From Culex pipiens pallens (taxonomy: Eukaryota; Arthropoda; Insecta; Diptera; Culicidae), in the NCBI RefSeq assembly GCF_016801865.2, contig NC_068938.1, positions 183,481,754 to 183,545,753 of the forward strand: a stretch of 64,000 nucleotides of DNA, given 5' to 3'. Shown here in pieces: positions 22,456 to 34,689 of the stretch. The position numbers and the translations under genes were made by a program. Numbering within the stretch: the stretch's first letter is position 1; each line of letters begins with the position of its first letter. Under the pieces are notes generated by a model, which was not told the origin of the DNA, did no database searches, and saw only the letters and a list, made by a program, of their open reading frames with translations.

Positions 22456-25400
22456 AAATTGTTAAAAAGCATGAATTTTGCCAGAAATTGGTTAAAACTA
22501 GTTTTAAAATTATCGATTTATATTGTATTTTAAACTAAATCTGAAGCACGAATCAACAGTTTTCACATTTTATTTTAAATTTGTTCTACTGAAAATATTT
22601 TTAAATTTGGGATTTTTTTAAATTATTTCTCTAAAACACCTAATATTTGACAAACTTATTTTATCTTTAATAATGGAAAATTGAATAAAGAATCTGAAAA
22701 TACATTCCGTTTTCCAATTCAAAACCATGTTCATTGAGAAAATCATGAAGCTTCGAGAAGAATAAAATAATGTTATTCATCAACATTTTTTAAATTACAG
22801 TAAATTATAGATTTTTTTTACTAAAATTATTCTTGCTGTACTTTGAACTCTTCTCTACCAAGGTCAGTATGATTTAATACCATTCCGTTTGTTTTTAATT
22901 TGTACTCTTCATTTTGCGGAAAAATCTGGAACCTATCAAAATCACCCAGTTTTACGGTACCTCTTATAATTTCTAATTAATTATTGCCAACATTTCCACA
23001 AAATATGTGATATATATATAGTAATTAGCCATGCCAGATATACAGATAAATCTGTATTTTACAGATATTTCGATCTCAAAATTAACAAAAATCTTTAAAA
23101 TTTCAACAATTTAGTAATTAAATTATGCTTTAATATGATATAAAAGCTTAAACCTACTGTTAAAAAATTAAAAATACGCTGTTATAAATTAAAAACATCT
23201 TATTACTACTAGTAAAAAGATTTTTCTAACAGTTCAGTTACTACAACTGAAATAACATAATTTTTTAACCCAGCCTGATGTCCACCGTTAGAGAAGGTAA
23301 AACTGAGCCAAATTAAATTATAGTGATGCAAATAAATATTAACGGGGGGGGGGGGGGGGGGGAATTGGGACAGCTATTTTGGCCTATAGTTTTGAATAAT
23401 TTTGGAGATAACGGACACATGACAACAATGCAAAAAGATACATTTTCACGCTATGATAGTTCTAAAACTTGGCTTTGAATAGCGTTGCGAATGAATGATA
23501 GCAAAAAATATCATTTGCTGATTCCTGCATCAAAATATCCGAAAATATAGCGACCGTCACTAAAGCTTGTGAGTTCTCCTCTTTTGTCTCGTGATTGCTG
23601 GCATGAGCATTCTCCTTTCTATTCCTGGTTCACACTGGATTGTGTAAACACGGCATAGAGACCGTCACTTTTCGGTGCTGAGCATCTTGCGACGGAAAGA
23701 AGGGTGGTGAGAGTTGGGAGATGAACATTTGGACACGATAATTGTAGTCCCTGAGAACTAAAAATTTGATATTTTTACAACCCTTGTTGCAATGGTCATG
23801 GTTCACTTTTGGTGAAATTTGTGCATAAAAAAACTAACCACAGTAGGCTATGGCTACTGTACATTGAAATTTTCACAGTATGACCTATACGAATTTTATG
23901 TTTGTTGAATAAATGACAAAAACTGGGTTATATCCCTAAAACATTCTCTAAGTGCATATAAATAATTATCAAAAAATCATAAAACAAATTGCTTGAAAAA
24001 ATATGACATCAACTTTCAATTTAAATTTATTTCGGGGCTGTATGCAATGCCAAAACATTTGAATAAAATAAAAATATGAGTTTCCCAAAAATGTGAAGCA
24101 TTTCACTAATACATTTCTTAGGTGTCCTAAGCAACGGGAAAACAAGCATACATTTTTGGTTCTTGTTTCCATAATTCCTAGCAATTTTTTGTATAAATTT
24201 GTAAATATTTCTAAGCAAAAACGAGTGTCTGAATTCGAACCAAACGTGTCCGGGATTCGAAGCACAACAGGACACTGTAATATAAAAATGATGATGAAAA
24301 ATCACTAGAAAACACATATTTTGCATGAATTCTCTTAAAATTGACGGTTTACAGTACATCCCGGTAGTATTTCTGCATTCTCAACTTGATGTTTTGCTAA
24401 CTCATTACAAAATTGATAAGTGGCCGGATTTTGAATTATGACGTTAGTTTATGAAAATTTCGTTGACCATCAATGAAATGATTAAAGACTAATCCGTTAT
24501 CTCGACTACCCCCTGTCCAAATATTTCCCAACTTATTTTCCCTAACACGTCATCGTCCATACCTAATTCATTATTTAGACTTAGTAAGGCTTTAGTCAGG
24601 AGCCTAGAATAGGGTCCAACAACAGTCCACCCAAAATTGTCCCCAACAAAGCCACACAATACCACGGCCACGCTCCCACTTCGAGGACACAAAAGTCCTC
24701 ATAAAACCACGGAAAAAAATAAATTCGATTCTCATTCCCCTCGCATTGCGGGGGTGGTTCAAGTACCAAACCCCGAAAACGAGGAAAAAAAGGGGACAAA
24801 TTTGTTATCAACTCGACAAAATCAACGTTATTTGCGTCGTCGTCGTTAAAGTACTTCTTCGACCCTCAACTGCCAGTTTGAGAGCAACGCGCGCGCGTTA
24901 CTCATAATTATTTCAAACATTACAAACACGCGGCGGCGGCGGCTCACCATTTTGACGACCCGACGGCCCGTTCTTCGGCGCATAATGAGGACCATCAAGT
25001 TTCAATATCTGGAGTGGTTACTTTTTTTTGCGCTAGGGTTGTTTGAGTGGGTGGACTCGCTTTGCCCTGTCTCTCTCTCTCTCGAAATAATAAAAACGTA
25101 TGCAAATGAATTGGATCCTTGGAGGGGGAGGAGGGGGGAAATGCGACGCAAGTCAAGTTTTTGAAGGACGTCTCTTTCTGGTGTTCTGACTCTGTTTGCG
25201 ATACGGTTGACGGGAATAAATGTGCCACAAATCGCGTGCTAATAGGCCACTTCAGCCGGCAATGTTCCTTTTCAGTTTGAATTTTGGAGTTGTTTTTTCA
25301 TTATTACTTTTTTTGTCGACAATTGTGCGAATATTGTGTAGTACATTTGGTAGAATGGGCTAAAGTTTAGTAAGAGTAGTGAATTTTAACATAACTTAAA

Positions 25401-25526
25401 AGCAATTCTTGTGTACAATTACAACACATAGTAACATTGCTGAAAAAAAGTTTCTTGAATTTTTAAATAAAATATTATTGGTTTAAAAATTTAATCTACC
25501 AGCATATTTTTGAATTTTAATTTTTT
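22456..25526. other. non-coding stretch; AT-rich, then GC-richer island
   Basis: AT-rich to about 23,340. GC-richer patches occur at 23,545-23,740, where GACCGTCACT appears twice, and at 24,590-25,250, which includes GCGCGCGCG and CGGCGGCGGCGGC runs and a CTCTCTCTC run. The last region resembles other conserved islands in the window, but no exon can be defined. Everything else is AT-rich. Confidence 0.4.
23344..23362. repeat. poly-G run, 19 nt
   Basis: An uninterrupted run of 19 G in AT-rich DNA. Such a run can form a G-quadruplex and is also prone to assembly or sequencing error. Confidence 0.9.
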
Positions 25527-26092
25527 TATAGAGCAATTCCAGCTCAAATCAGGAGTTTTTGTGGTACTTTTGTACCCGACCCTCTCCGATTTCCATTATA
25601 CTTTTTAGACATGTTATCCTAGGCCTATATAAGCGATTTTTGTGTACATAGAGCCAGTTGCACTTGATAATGACATTTGAGAAGTCATTTAAATATTTTC
25701 GTATTTCGTAATTTAAATATTGCTGTGTCTCGAAGCCGTTGCAGCGTATCCAAAAGTGATCAAAGACAAACTTGTAGGAAATTTGACGGACTTTCCGAAA
25801 AAAATACACTGAAAGAAAAATACACGCCACTTCTATGAAAATTTTCAGTTAAATTCAAAGGTGATGTCACGATTTTTTTCGTTCCAAATTTTATGAGAAA
25901 TTAGACGAGCTTTCCGGTAAAATATTTTCGAGACTGAAAAACAAGTCTATTATATAGAAATTGCCAAAACCACCCAAAACCTATTTTTTACATTTTTATT
26001 TTTAAAATCGCTGTATCTTCCCAAGGGTTGGACATAGGGCAATGGTCAATATGGAGACTTTAATGTTAAATTGTCTGGGGAATCGATTCCCA

Positions 26093-27015
26093 TTAGAGCA
26101 GTTCTCTAGGATTTCGGTCATTCGATTTTTTTTTGTATTTTTTAATCCGACTGAAACTTTTTTGGTGCCTTCGGTATGCCCAAAGAACACAGAAAAAAAA
26201 ATCATGGTAATATTACATCTGGGAAGGGGTACATCTTTTATGTCAGAAAAAAGGTGTAATTTTACCTCTGGAAATGTGTAATTTTACCACTTTTCTGGTG
26301 TAATGTCACTTTTTAAGTCTAAATTGAGGTAAAATTACATCATAAAAGAGGTAATATTCAACCTTCCAAAATTACAGCTTCCAAATTTACATTATTTTTT
26401 TTCTGTGAAGCCATTTTGCATCATTAGTTTGCCCATATAATTTTCCATACAAATTTGGCAGCTGTCCATACAAACATGATATGAGAAAATTCAAAATTCT
26501 GTATCTTTTGAAGGAATTTTTTGATCGATTTCGTGTCTTCGGCAAAGTTGTAGGTATGGATATGGACTACACTGGAAAAAAATGATACGAGGTAAAAAAA
26601 ATTTGGTGATTTTTTTATTTAACTTTTTATCACTAAAACTTGATTTGCAAAAAAACACTATTTTTATTTTTTTTTATTTTTTGATATGTTTTAGAGGACA
26701 TAAAATGCCATCTTTTCAGAAATTTCCAGGTTGTGCAAAAAATCATTGACCGAGTTATGATTTTTTTATCTATACTGATTTTTTTCAAAAAATAGAAATT
26801 TTGGTCGCAAAAATTTGTCAACTTTATTTTTCGATGTAAAATCAAATTCGCAATCAAAAAGTACTTTAGTGAAATTTTGATAAAGTGCACCGTTTTTAAG
26901 TCATAGTCATTTTTATGTAACTTTTTTTTAAATAGTCCCAGTTTTTCATTTTTTAAAATTAGTGCAAATGTTTGTCCACTTTTGAAAAAAATATTTTTGA
27001 AAAACTGAGCTGAGC
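26093..27015. mobile_element. family B repeat, copy 2, inside family F
   Basis: Begins GAGCAGTTCTCTAGG and follows the order of 11,281-12,360 up to a TTTGTCCAC block near 26,975. The right part present in copy 1 is missing, so the copy is truncated. It is split by the MITE at 26,188-26,407. Confidence 0.8.
26188..26407. mobile_element. 220-bp MITE nested in family B copy 2
   Basis: CACAGAAAAAAAAATCATGG at the left end and the inverse ATTATTTTTTTTCTGTG at the right. It splits the family B motif CCCAAAGAA/GCCATTTTG, which is continuous at 11,381-11,396, so the insertion is defined by the empty site. Inner sequence repeats GGTAAAATTACA-like words in both orientations. Confidence 0.88.
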
Positions 27016-27110
27016 TGCTCATTATTGGTTTTTGAAAATATTGACTTTTTGACTTTTCAAAAAAAAAACAGGTTTAGTAAATGATTTTTGTATTTTTTTA
27101 GGAGAGAAAT

Positions 27111-27343
27111 CTGGAGCAACATTTGAAAAGGGCGCATAAGCATTTTGACAGCTGGAACTATTTTGCAAATTCTGAGCCAAATGGTAACTATTCAACAAAA
27201 CCCGCAGTGTTAACAGGTAGCTGGGGAGGCCAGCTAACGTTTCAAATTTTGAGTTTTGTTAAAAAGTTAGCTTTTGGCTCAAAATTTGCAAAATAGTTCC
27301 AGCTGTCAAAATGCTTATCCGCCCTTTTCTCGTGTTGCTCCAG
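27111..27343. repeat. 233-bp palindromic MITE
   Basis: CTGGAGCAACATTTGAAAAG faces CTTTTCTCGTGTTGCTCCAG-type sequence with the inverse order. The arms of about 80 bp also share GACAGCTGGAACTATTTTGC, CATTTTGACAG and TGAGCCAAA. The loop is GC-richer. Confidence 0.88.
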
Positions 27344-27800
27344 AAATACCATCCTGCATTATTCGTGACTCTTTTTGGTACATCTTAGGCTATTTGCTCA
27401 AAAAATTTGACGAAAAAAAATCATCATCACATCACCTTTGAATTTATCTTTTAAACATAAAAATTTAAAATTCTCCTAAAAGTGGCGTGTATTTTTCTTT
27501 CAGTGTATTTTTTCGGAAAGCCCGTCAAATTTCCTACAAGTTTGTCTTTGACCACTTTTTGATACGATGCAACGGATTCGAGATACATACATATTTAAAT
27601 TACGAAATACGAAAATATTTAAATGACTTACGTCCTTCTCAAATGTCATTATCAAGTGCAACTGGCTCCATGTACACAAAAATGGCTTATATAGGCTTAG
27701 GATAACATGTCTAAAAAGTTTCATGGAAATCGGAGAGGGTCGGGTACAAAAGTACCAGAAAAATTCTGATTTGAGCTGGAATTGCTCTATAAAGCGATTT

Positions 27801-28285
27801 TTGTCTTCCTCACTGAAAAGAGGCTATACAATCACTCGGAAAATGAACTGTTTAATTTGACCTCCTAGACTCACCTTTATTTATACTTATCGACTCAGAA
27901 TCAAATTCTGAACAAAAGTCTTTGCGTGTGTGGGGACGTTGATCAAAAATATTCACTCGATTTTCTCGACATTGGTTGAACAAATTTTGTCCGGATGTGG
28001 TCCACTCGGTTTTCTTTCAGGTCCTACAGCTTGGCATTTAAAATTGTACAGTTTCATTTAGTCGTTTAAAAGTTATGTTAAAAATGCTATGTAGACGAAT
28101 ATAAAAGGGTGATTTTTAACATAACCTCAAATGGCTCGGTCAAATGGCGGTGTCTGTATATTTTTGATAAAAAGTCTGCAGGTGGTTTGTTTTTTCATTC
28201 ATAACTTATTTTTATTAGGGTTGAAATCACTCTATAAATAAGAGGAAGACCAACCTCCTGAAGGTGGATAAAGTAACATTTTTTC
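27801..28285 (+). mobile_element. family A repeat, copy 2
   Basis: TTGTCTTCCTCACTGAAAAG at the start, a TATCGACTCAGAATCAAATT block, and a GGTGGATAAAGTAAC end match the other family A copies. It directly abuts the family F element. It lacks the 164-bp units of copy 1. Confidence 0.8.
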
Positions 28286-30400
28286 ATAAATTGTACCTTT
28301 AAAAACTCACCATTTATGTTTACTGATCGTACCGTTAAATAAAATAGTAAAACCCAATCTAATTAAACGATTTTGATGCCACGTGGCATCAAACACATTC
28401 ATCGCTTTAGTTCCACTGAAAACTGTCCATCTTTCAACATTTCCCTTCATCCACTTTTTTGTTCAAATCCATTTGGCTTCCCACTCCTTGCTTTTCATTC
28501 AACTAATGATTTGAATTTTAAATTAATTATTCCCGGGGCTTCCCTAAATGCCACTTTTTCCAGCTCGCCATTGTTTCTCTCCAGTCAACTTTGCCGTCTG
28601 AAGCCGTGGAAAATGAGGGTCCGTTCCGGATTTCTCGGAGGAAAAAAAAAACGAAACTTTCAACTGTTGCTCTCAGGGAACAACTTTCCATCAAGAACTT
28701 TTCATGCCAAAAAGGTCAACCACATGGCTTCAAAGGAAAACTTTTTGCTGACTTGATTAACACAATTAATCAATTAGTCTGTGGCTTTAAAAAGGTCATC
28801 AGGGGAAAAGGGAAAACAATTTTCTTGCTTTAAACTACGCTACACGTTCAACAACACTTGGTCAGATCTCAAGCCTTCAAAACTCCTCCTCGCATTCTCT
28901 CTCACTCTTTTGTACCCGAGTAGTACACCCACTTCAAACAAATGGCTCAACAAGCCAACTCTCGAGTGTTGGTCAGACCATGTCATGGGGGGATATGTCT
29001 ACATTATACCGCAACCAAGGCGGTCTCTGCTGCCCCCAATGGAACTCATCCACTTGAGACCCCCCCTCCTCTTGAGAGCCCTCGACGCTTTCGATTCTGC
29101 TCTTGTGTTATGATTTTGTTATTCTTATCAATCACAATTGATAGGTGAGGATGATATCTCTGTTTGGAGTCGTGTGTTCTCAACCACGAAGAAAGCGACG
29201 AGGTCGACTCTGATGAGACACACTTGGCTTAAGGCGAAAGGTAAATAAACACGTCGGGGTCCCAAGATGGTCGGTTTGCGAAGACTGGCGAGGTGTGCAA
29301 AGGGGGGGTTGAAGGTGACCAAGTGGAGACGCTTGGTGGTGGGCCAGTTGTCGACACGCGCTGTCAGTTGTGTTGTCTTAATTTGGGTCGTTGATGGGGT
29401 ATAGGTGAGTTGTCGATGATGACAGCAATCAATCAACGTTTTAGAGGGAGCCGATGTTGCGCTTTGATGTTGACTTTTGTACGTAACAGAGATTGGTTGT
29501 CTTATGTGACGATGTGTCTATGCGATGAGAAATTAATCGTTAATCCAAGTCAAGCCAGTTGCAATAAAAAATCAAGATAATTTTGTTAAGAATTTAAGAG
29601 TTAGGCCGGTACCCCCTGCCATGTAAATCAAGTAGACCCGGTACCTCCGTTGAGAATCACTGTCTTATACGAAAGAGATAACTTGATGCAAGAACAAATT
29701 CAAACGGCTGTGTCAATTGATAAACAACTCAACATTTGTTATGTTTATGTTAGTAAACGCTTCAGTTTCGTCAAGGTGTGATAAATTTGGGCCCCATGAA
29801 CACGCTACAATGGACAGAATTTAATTTTTATGAATTTCCTGTCAATAAATAAAATCGCAAATTTCGGTTAAAAAAACAAGCTTAAATTTAAATTTTTGAC
29901 TTTTTTTACCTTGTGGAAAATGCAGGAATCATTTTAAACTATGGTTTTAAAAACTTAGCACATACAACATTTTTCATGTTCCTTTTGATTTTAAATTTTA
30001 AGTGGAATTATTTATCAAACAGCAAATTATTATTAAAACAAGTTTTATATTTAACTATCCACAGTTTTTTTTTTTTAAATTCAGCCTGGCAAGATTCAAA
30101 AATGTTTATAAAGAAAACAGATGCAAAAATAAATGCAATGATAATAATTTAATAAACTATATTTATCAGTAGAAAATGTCTTCTTTCGTGTAATTTTTAC
30201 CTGTCATTTAGTTTATTCAGTTGTGCATAAAATATCTAAAATAATAAACCATGATTTTGATAATATAAACAACATGAAATTGTTGGAAATTGATTGGTCC
30301 CAAATAGGACAAAAGTTTTCCTTTAAAAAGGTTGCGTTGTTCAAGGATTAATTTCAGTTTTAAGTTCAATTAATGTTGAGAAAATCTCAACGTTTTAGCA
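28286..30400. other. single-copy stretch with GC-richer island
   Basis: GC-richer from about 28,540 to 29,660, with CCCCCCTCC-type runs, otherwise AT-rich. Frames of 80-127 codons (28,373-29,113) lack recognisable domains and overlap in several frames. A 130-bp repeat shared with 34,258-34,372 is listed separately. Confidence 0.4.
29739..29868 (+). repeat. dispersed repeat fragment (family E), copy 1
   Basis: The block from GTTATGTTTATGTTAGTAAA through TTTCGTCAAGGTGTGATA to a CAATAAATAAAATCGC end is colinear with 34,258-34,372. It is too short to classify. Confidence 0.65.
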
Positions 30401-33090
30401 AATCCATTCTCTAAGATTTCGGCCATCCATGGCCAAAAGAAACATTATGCATCATGTGTTTATTTATATCATTTTCCACCGAAATTCGGCAGCCGTCCAT
30501 ACAAAAATGAAAATAAAAACAATATTTATCTCACCATTTTTATCCATTCGGTGTCTTTGAAAAAGTTGAAGGTATATTTGTATGAGGACTACACCGACAA
30601 AATTAGATTCACGGAAAAAATAGCTGAATTTTTAATTCACATTTTTCCACGAAATTTTTTTTACATTGTTCTTAATGCTAAGAGTAATTACAGAGGATCT
30701 TGTGTGCTCCTAAAAATTGATTTCCAATGAACATATATATATTTTTTTATATGTTTTGAGGAACATAAGAGTCCATCTTTTTAGAAAATTACAATGTACG
30801 CAAAAAGTTATTGACAAAGCTATATGTTTGAAATGGCGATTTAAAAAAGATGAAATAATTTTATTGACTTATTTTTTTCCGATAATCCAACTTGCAATCA
30901 ATAAGTACTTCAGTAAAACTTAAAAAAATCGAATTTTTTTATTTGTTAATGTATTGGCCACGTTTGCCAACTTAACAAAAATGAAGAGCTGAGAGAATGC
31001 TCTACACCCGGGCAGAAAGTTGCATCTTGGAAAAATCTACCCATGTTCGTAAAAACACAAACAAGTCAAGTTCACCCCAGGGTATGGTTAAGAGATAACC
31101 GAACATGGCTACGAACATAAATTGTTCGAGGCGTATTTGCGAAAAATCTTGTTGAGTTTATTCGACCAACAATGCCACATCAAGTTGAGTTTATAGTAGC
31201 AAACAACTGAAATCTTCCAAAAATCATATCAAGTTCATAAAGTAGATTTTGATCCCAAAAATAATTTTATTGGTTTTTAATGCACCCCGCCACAATTCAG
31301 ACCCCCCCCCTCCTTCTTCCTCTTCACAAATATGAGTAATATTGCAAAAATCCACAGTAAAATTTCAATAAGCCTGGTAATGTTTCTTATCAAAATAATT
31401 TTTCAAAATGTTGAAAAATATTCAACTGGCTGAGAGCAAAAAATTCGCAAAGTCCGGAAAATCTAATAAATTCTACCAAAAATCTTGTCGTGATACGGAT
31501 CCCGTAAATTTTCTAAGTGCCGGAACGATTTTTGCAGGGGGTATATCAATAATTATTAAAAACCAACTTTCGAATTTCGAAATTTCATTGAAGACGTTTT
31601 GTTAGGGACATTATCTTAGGAACAAACTGATGTTTTTGCAAAAATCAGACGAAAATTTCCTGTAATTTTGACGAATTTTCCGAAATTTTGGTTCAAAGCA
31701 AAAATAAACATCAAATTATTTTATCATGTTTCCAAATTCCCAAAAAAATTCTAAGTCCCAATTTTTTTTCGGTTTCCTCATCTCGAAAAATTTCTAAGTG
31801 ATGAAAATATTTTACTAGCCGAAAGCCAAAATTTTGCTAAGTCCAAAAAATCAAATAAATTCTACCAAAAATCTTGTCGTGATACGGATCCCGTAAATTT
31901 TCTAAGTGCCGGAACAATTTTTGTAGGGGGTATATCAATAATTATTAAAAACCAACTTTCGAATTTCAAAATTTCAATGAAGACGTTTTGTTAGGGACAT
32001 TATTTTAGGAACAAACTGATGTTTTTGTAAAAATCGGACAAAAATTTCCTGTAATTTCGTTGATTTTTTCGAAATTTTGGTTCAAAGCAAAAATAAACAT
32101 CAAAATAATTTATCATGTTTCCAAACTCCCAAAAATTTTCTAAGTCCCAAAAAAATGCTTTTTCTGTAAAAGTAAAGAATTGAAAAATATACGCAAAAAT
32201 TTCAATTTCAAAGCTCATAAAAATTATTCTAAGTGTCGGAAATTGAAAATTATGTCAGTGACTGTTAATTTTTCTAAGTCCAGCATAAATTTGAAATAAA
32301 GTCAAAATAATCATTTCATGATGTTCGGGTAGAATTTTGGAAAAAATAAAATTTTCGAAATTTTTGCTAAGTTCAAAAAAACTACCACTAACACCTCAAT
32401 ATCAACTGTAGATAATGCAGTATAATCATGGAATATACTTTTCATGATACGCAGTCGGTTTCAAAAGTCGTCATAACTCGAGGAGTTTACAGCAAGATGC
32501 GAATAAACAAGCCAAGATAGTTCGAAGTTATATCCACCAACTCACTTTCCGCCCGGGCATCTTGCTTTTTTAACATTGTAGAAATGGACTTTAGTTGCTG
32601 AGATAGGGTCTTACAAAGATAAAAAAAAAAAAAACAAAAAAAAAAGAGATTTTTTTTACGTTGCCCAATTAGCCCTTTGTTTTCACCGATGTCTCGGAAA
32701 CTAATGATCCCATTTTCAATTTTAAAAATGAAAATATTGTAACATTTTCTGCTAATATCTATATACATAATTTCGAAAATTGAAAATCATGAATATCTTT
32801 TAAAAAATGTTGAAAATTGGGTTTTTACATTTCAAATGTTGTGCAAAGTTTCATTTTTCAAATTATTTTTATTAAAAAGAGCAGAAAGTTTCACAAAATT
32901 ACCCAACAAGCCAAATGTAGGGCATTTTTGCAGCTTTTGACATTGAAGATTGTTGCTTTTTCTGAAACTCTCCAAAGAAATGCCATTTTTAGTCCCCAAA
33001 ATCATGTATAAAAATAAAAAAAAGGTGACAAAAATAATTTAAAAAATCATCAAAAAACAGTGCATGTATCATTTTTCTAAGTGTAGTCAT
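30401..33090. mobile_element. family B repeat, copy 3, split by a 1.55-kb insertion
   Basis: Left part 30,401-31,006 follows family B in degraded form (CATTCTCTAAGATTTCGG, GGCAGCCGTCCATAC, GGACTACACCG). Right part 32,559-33,090 continues with the TTAGTTGCTGAGATAG and GATGTCTCGGAAACTAATG blocks and ends with an inverted GTATCATTTTTCTAAGTGTA arm. Comparison with 11,960-12,130 places the join at CTCTAYATCTTG. The copy is strongly diverged. Confidence 0.75.
31007..32558. mobile_element. CCCGGGCAGA-terminus element with 389-bp direct repeat
   Basis: CCCGGGCAGAAAGT at the left faces ACTTTCCGCCCGGG at the right (32,544-32,557). Inside, a long block starting TTCTACCAAAAATCTTGTCG occurs twice, at 31,471 and 31,860, a 389-bp period; the copies share GATACGGATCCCGTAAAT and GACGTTTTGTTAGGGACATT. 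It interrupts family B copy 3. The same terminal word occurs on the element at 43,197-44,833. Confidence 0.85.
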
Positions 33091-33143
33091 CAACCATTCA
33101 TTCTACATTATCATTATCATTATCGATTATCGAAAACTTAGTG

Positions 33144-33573
33144 CAGGGGTGCCCAACCATTTGGCCCTGCGTGCCAGATTTTATTTTTCTGAAGCAGTGG
33201 CGGGCCGGATAAAAGTTGAAAATGTAAACTTTTTTTCATGAAATTAATTTTATCAGGTCCTTTTAAAATAAACAGATAAATTAACTAGTGTTGTAAATAT
33301 GGTTCACAGAGTTCGGAAACTCACTCACAAGTTACTCAACCATGAGGAAAAACCAAATTACCTGCGAGTAACACTCTCGGTGAGTGTGAGGGCCTTTTTC
33401 ATTTACTCACCTGGATTTTAAGAAATAAAAACAAATGTAACTTTCAAACATGTGTTTATTTCATTTCTTTTTATTTTGCCTAAAATTGTATTTACATTGT
33501 TTTGTTGAAATTGAAACCAAATGGTCGCAGCAAGTTTTTAAGTGTAACGAGTGCCGGAGGTTGGGCAGGCCTG
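33144..33573. mobile_element. hAT-like non-autonomous element
   Basis: CAGGGGTGCCCAACC at the left end and GGTTGGGCAGGCCTG at the right form 15-bp inverted ends with two mismatches. A nearby GCGGGCCGGATAAAA block is also typical of hAT-family termini. The flanking 8 bp (ACTTAGTG and AGAATTGC) do not match, so the duplication is eroded or the right end is misplaced. No transposase. Confidence 0.55.
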
Positions 33574-34257
33574 AGAATTGCTCATATTATAAAAACATAT
33601 GTGAAATAAATATACGCTTTGAAAAATATTTTCTAAATTTCAAATTTAACTAGACTAACGTTTCAAAAAGTCAATTATAAAGTTTAAAGCCCTTTGAAAC
33701 GCGTGACGTAATTTTTCGGTGTAACTGAAACTTTTTCAATAAGGATTTTTGTAATGTTTTGTGGTTCCATCGCTTTCTTTGCGAAGTAACTAAAAACACA
33801 ATATTTTAAAATATTTGTGTCCTTTATGAATGACAAACTCGTATGGATTTTTAAAGATTCGAAAAGTACAGATAATAACAAATCCAATGATATTTTCCAC
33901 CTTGTTTGTAACTATTTGTAACTATTTTTATATTTTTGTTTTTTTGTAAAATAAGGTTTTTTTTTCGAAATTATGATAACGTCATCAATTCGGACGACCA
34001 TAGGGTTAGATTAGATTAGATTAGATTAGATCAATTCGGACGACCAATTCTACATAAGGTCTGAAAATTTCCAAAAATCACGATTTCAATCTGAAAATTA
34101 TCATTTAGATTGTTAAAAAAAAGATATCGAAAATCAGACAAGTTACGAAACAAAATAAATGGCAAGAAATACTAATTTTCATTTACTTTTGAGACTTGAT
34201 TATCCGAAGAACTTTGAAAAATGCCAATTCGGATAACACAACTTGACATTTTTGAAG
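33574..34257. other. AT-rich stretch with (TTAGA)5
   Basis: AT-rich non-coding DNA. At 34,006-34,030 there is TTAGA repeated five times, flanked by an exact 16-bp direct repeat TCAATTCGGACGACCA (33,985-34,000 and 34,031-34,046). Confidence 0.6.
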
Positions 34258-34372
34258 TTTATGTCAGTAAATGCTTAAGTTTCATCAAGGTATGATACAT
34301 TTGGGCTCCCTTAACACGTCTCAATCGACTGAGTTGATTTTTTTGTTTTCCGTCCAACAAATAAAATTGTGA
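34258..34372 (+). repeat. dispersed repeat fragment (family E), copy 2
   Basis: Colinear with 29,739-29,868 (TTTATGTCAGTAAATGC, TTTCATCAAGGTATGATAC, CAACAAATAAAATTG). Confidence 0.65.
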
Positions 34373-34484
34373 ATTGCTAGTATAAATGGACTGTAATTAT
34401 CTTACCTTGACTATCAAAATTTCAGTCTATGTTATCTATGAATGTAAAAATTCAAATATTTCAACAAAATTTGTTCCACCCGAG

Positions 34485-34600
34485 TAGATCAATCCAGAGG
34501 TCGCTAGTTCGAATCCCGTGGCGTGCGCTGTAAAATTCTAAGTGTCAATATGGGTATTCGACGCCTTAGTCCCGTGCCATACTTTCATACACTTAGAAAG
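34485..34600 (+). mobile_element. SINE fragment, same family as 59,901-60,159
   Basis: GATCAATCCAGAGGTCGC then a B-box region AGTTCGAATCCCG, followed by AAATTCTAAGTGTCAATATG and GGTATTCGACGCC, matches the SINE at 59.9 kb. About 24 bp between the A box and the anticodon arm are deleted here, so the tRNA-like head is broken. The left boundary is approximate. Confidence 0.75.
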
Positions 34601-34689
34601 CTTTTAGTCAAGTTTGTTTCTAACTAAATTTACTGTCTGCCTAAAATAACACTGGATTGTTTCAACCTAGCTGCAACAATTGAATAATT

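Larger units (their letters stand above)
25527..27791. mobile_element. family F TIR element carrying nested insertions
   Basis: TATAGAGCAATTCCAGCTC (25,527) faces GAGCTGGAATTGCTCTATA (27,791). The arms run about 350 bp (25,527-25,885 and 27,412-27,791) and share TTTGTACCCGACCCTCTCCG, CCTAGGCCTATATAAGC and AGAAAAATACACGCCACTT. The interior holds a family B copy (from about 26,093) and a palindrome (27,111-27,343), so much of the 2.26 kb is secondary insertion. A degraded relative of the arm lies at 40,616-40,730. TA at each end fits a TA target duplication, but this is not proven. Confidence 0.85.

Noticed and set aside
34001..34030. Telomeric repeat tract
   Set aside because: The unit is TTAGA, only five copies long, and Diptera lack the TTAGG telomere; treated as a microsatellite.
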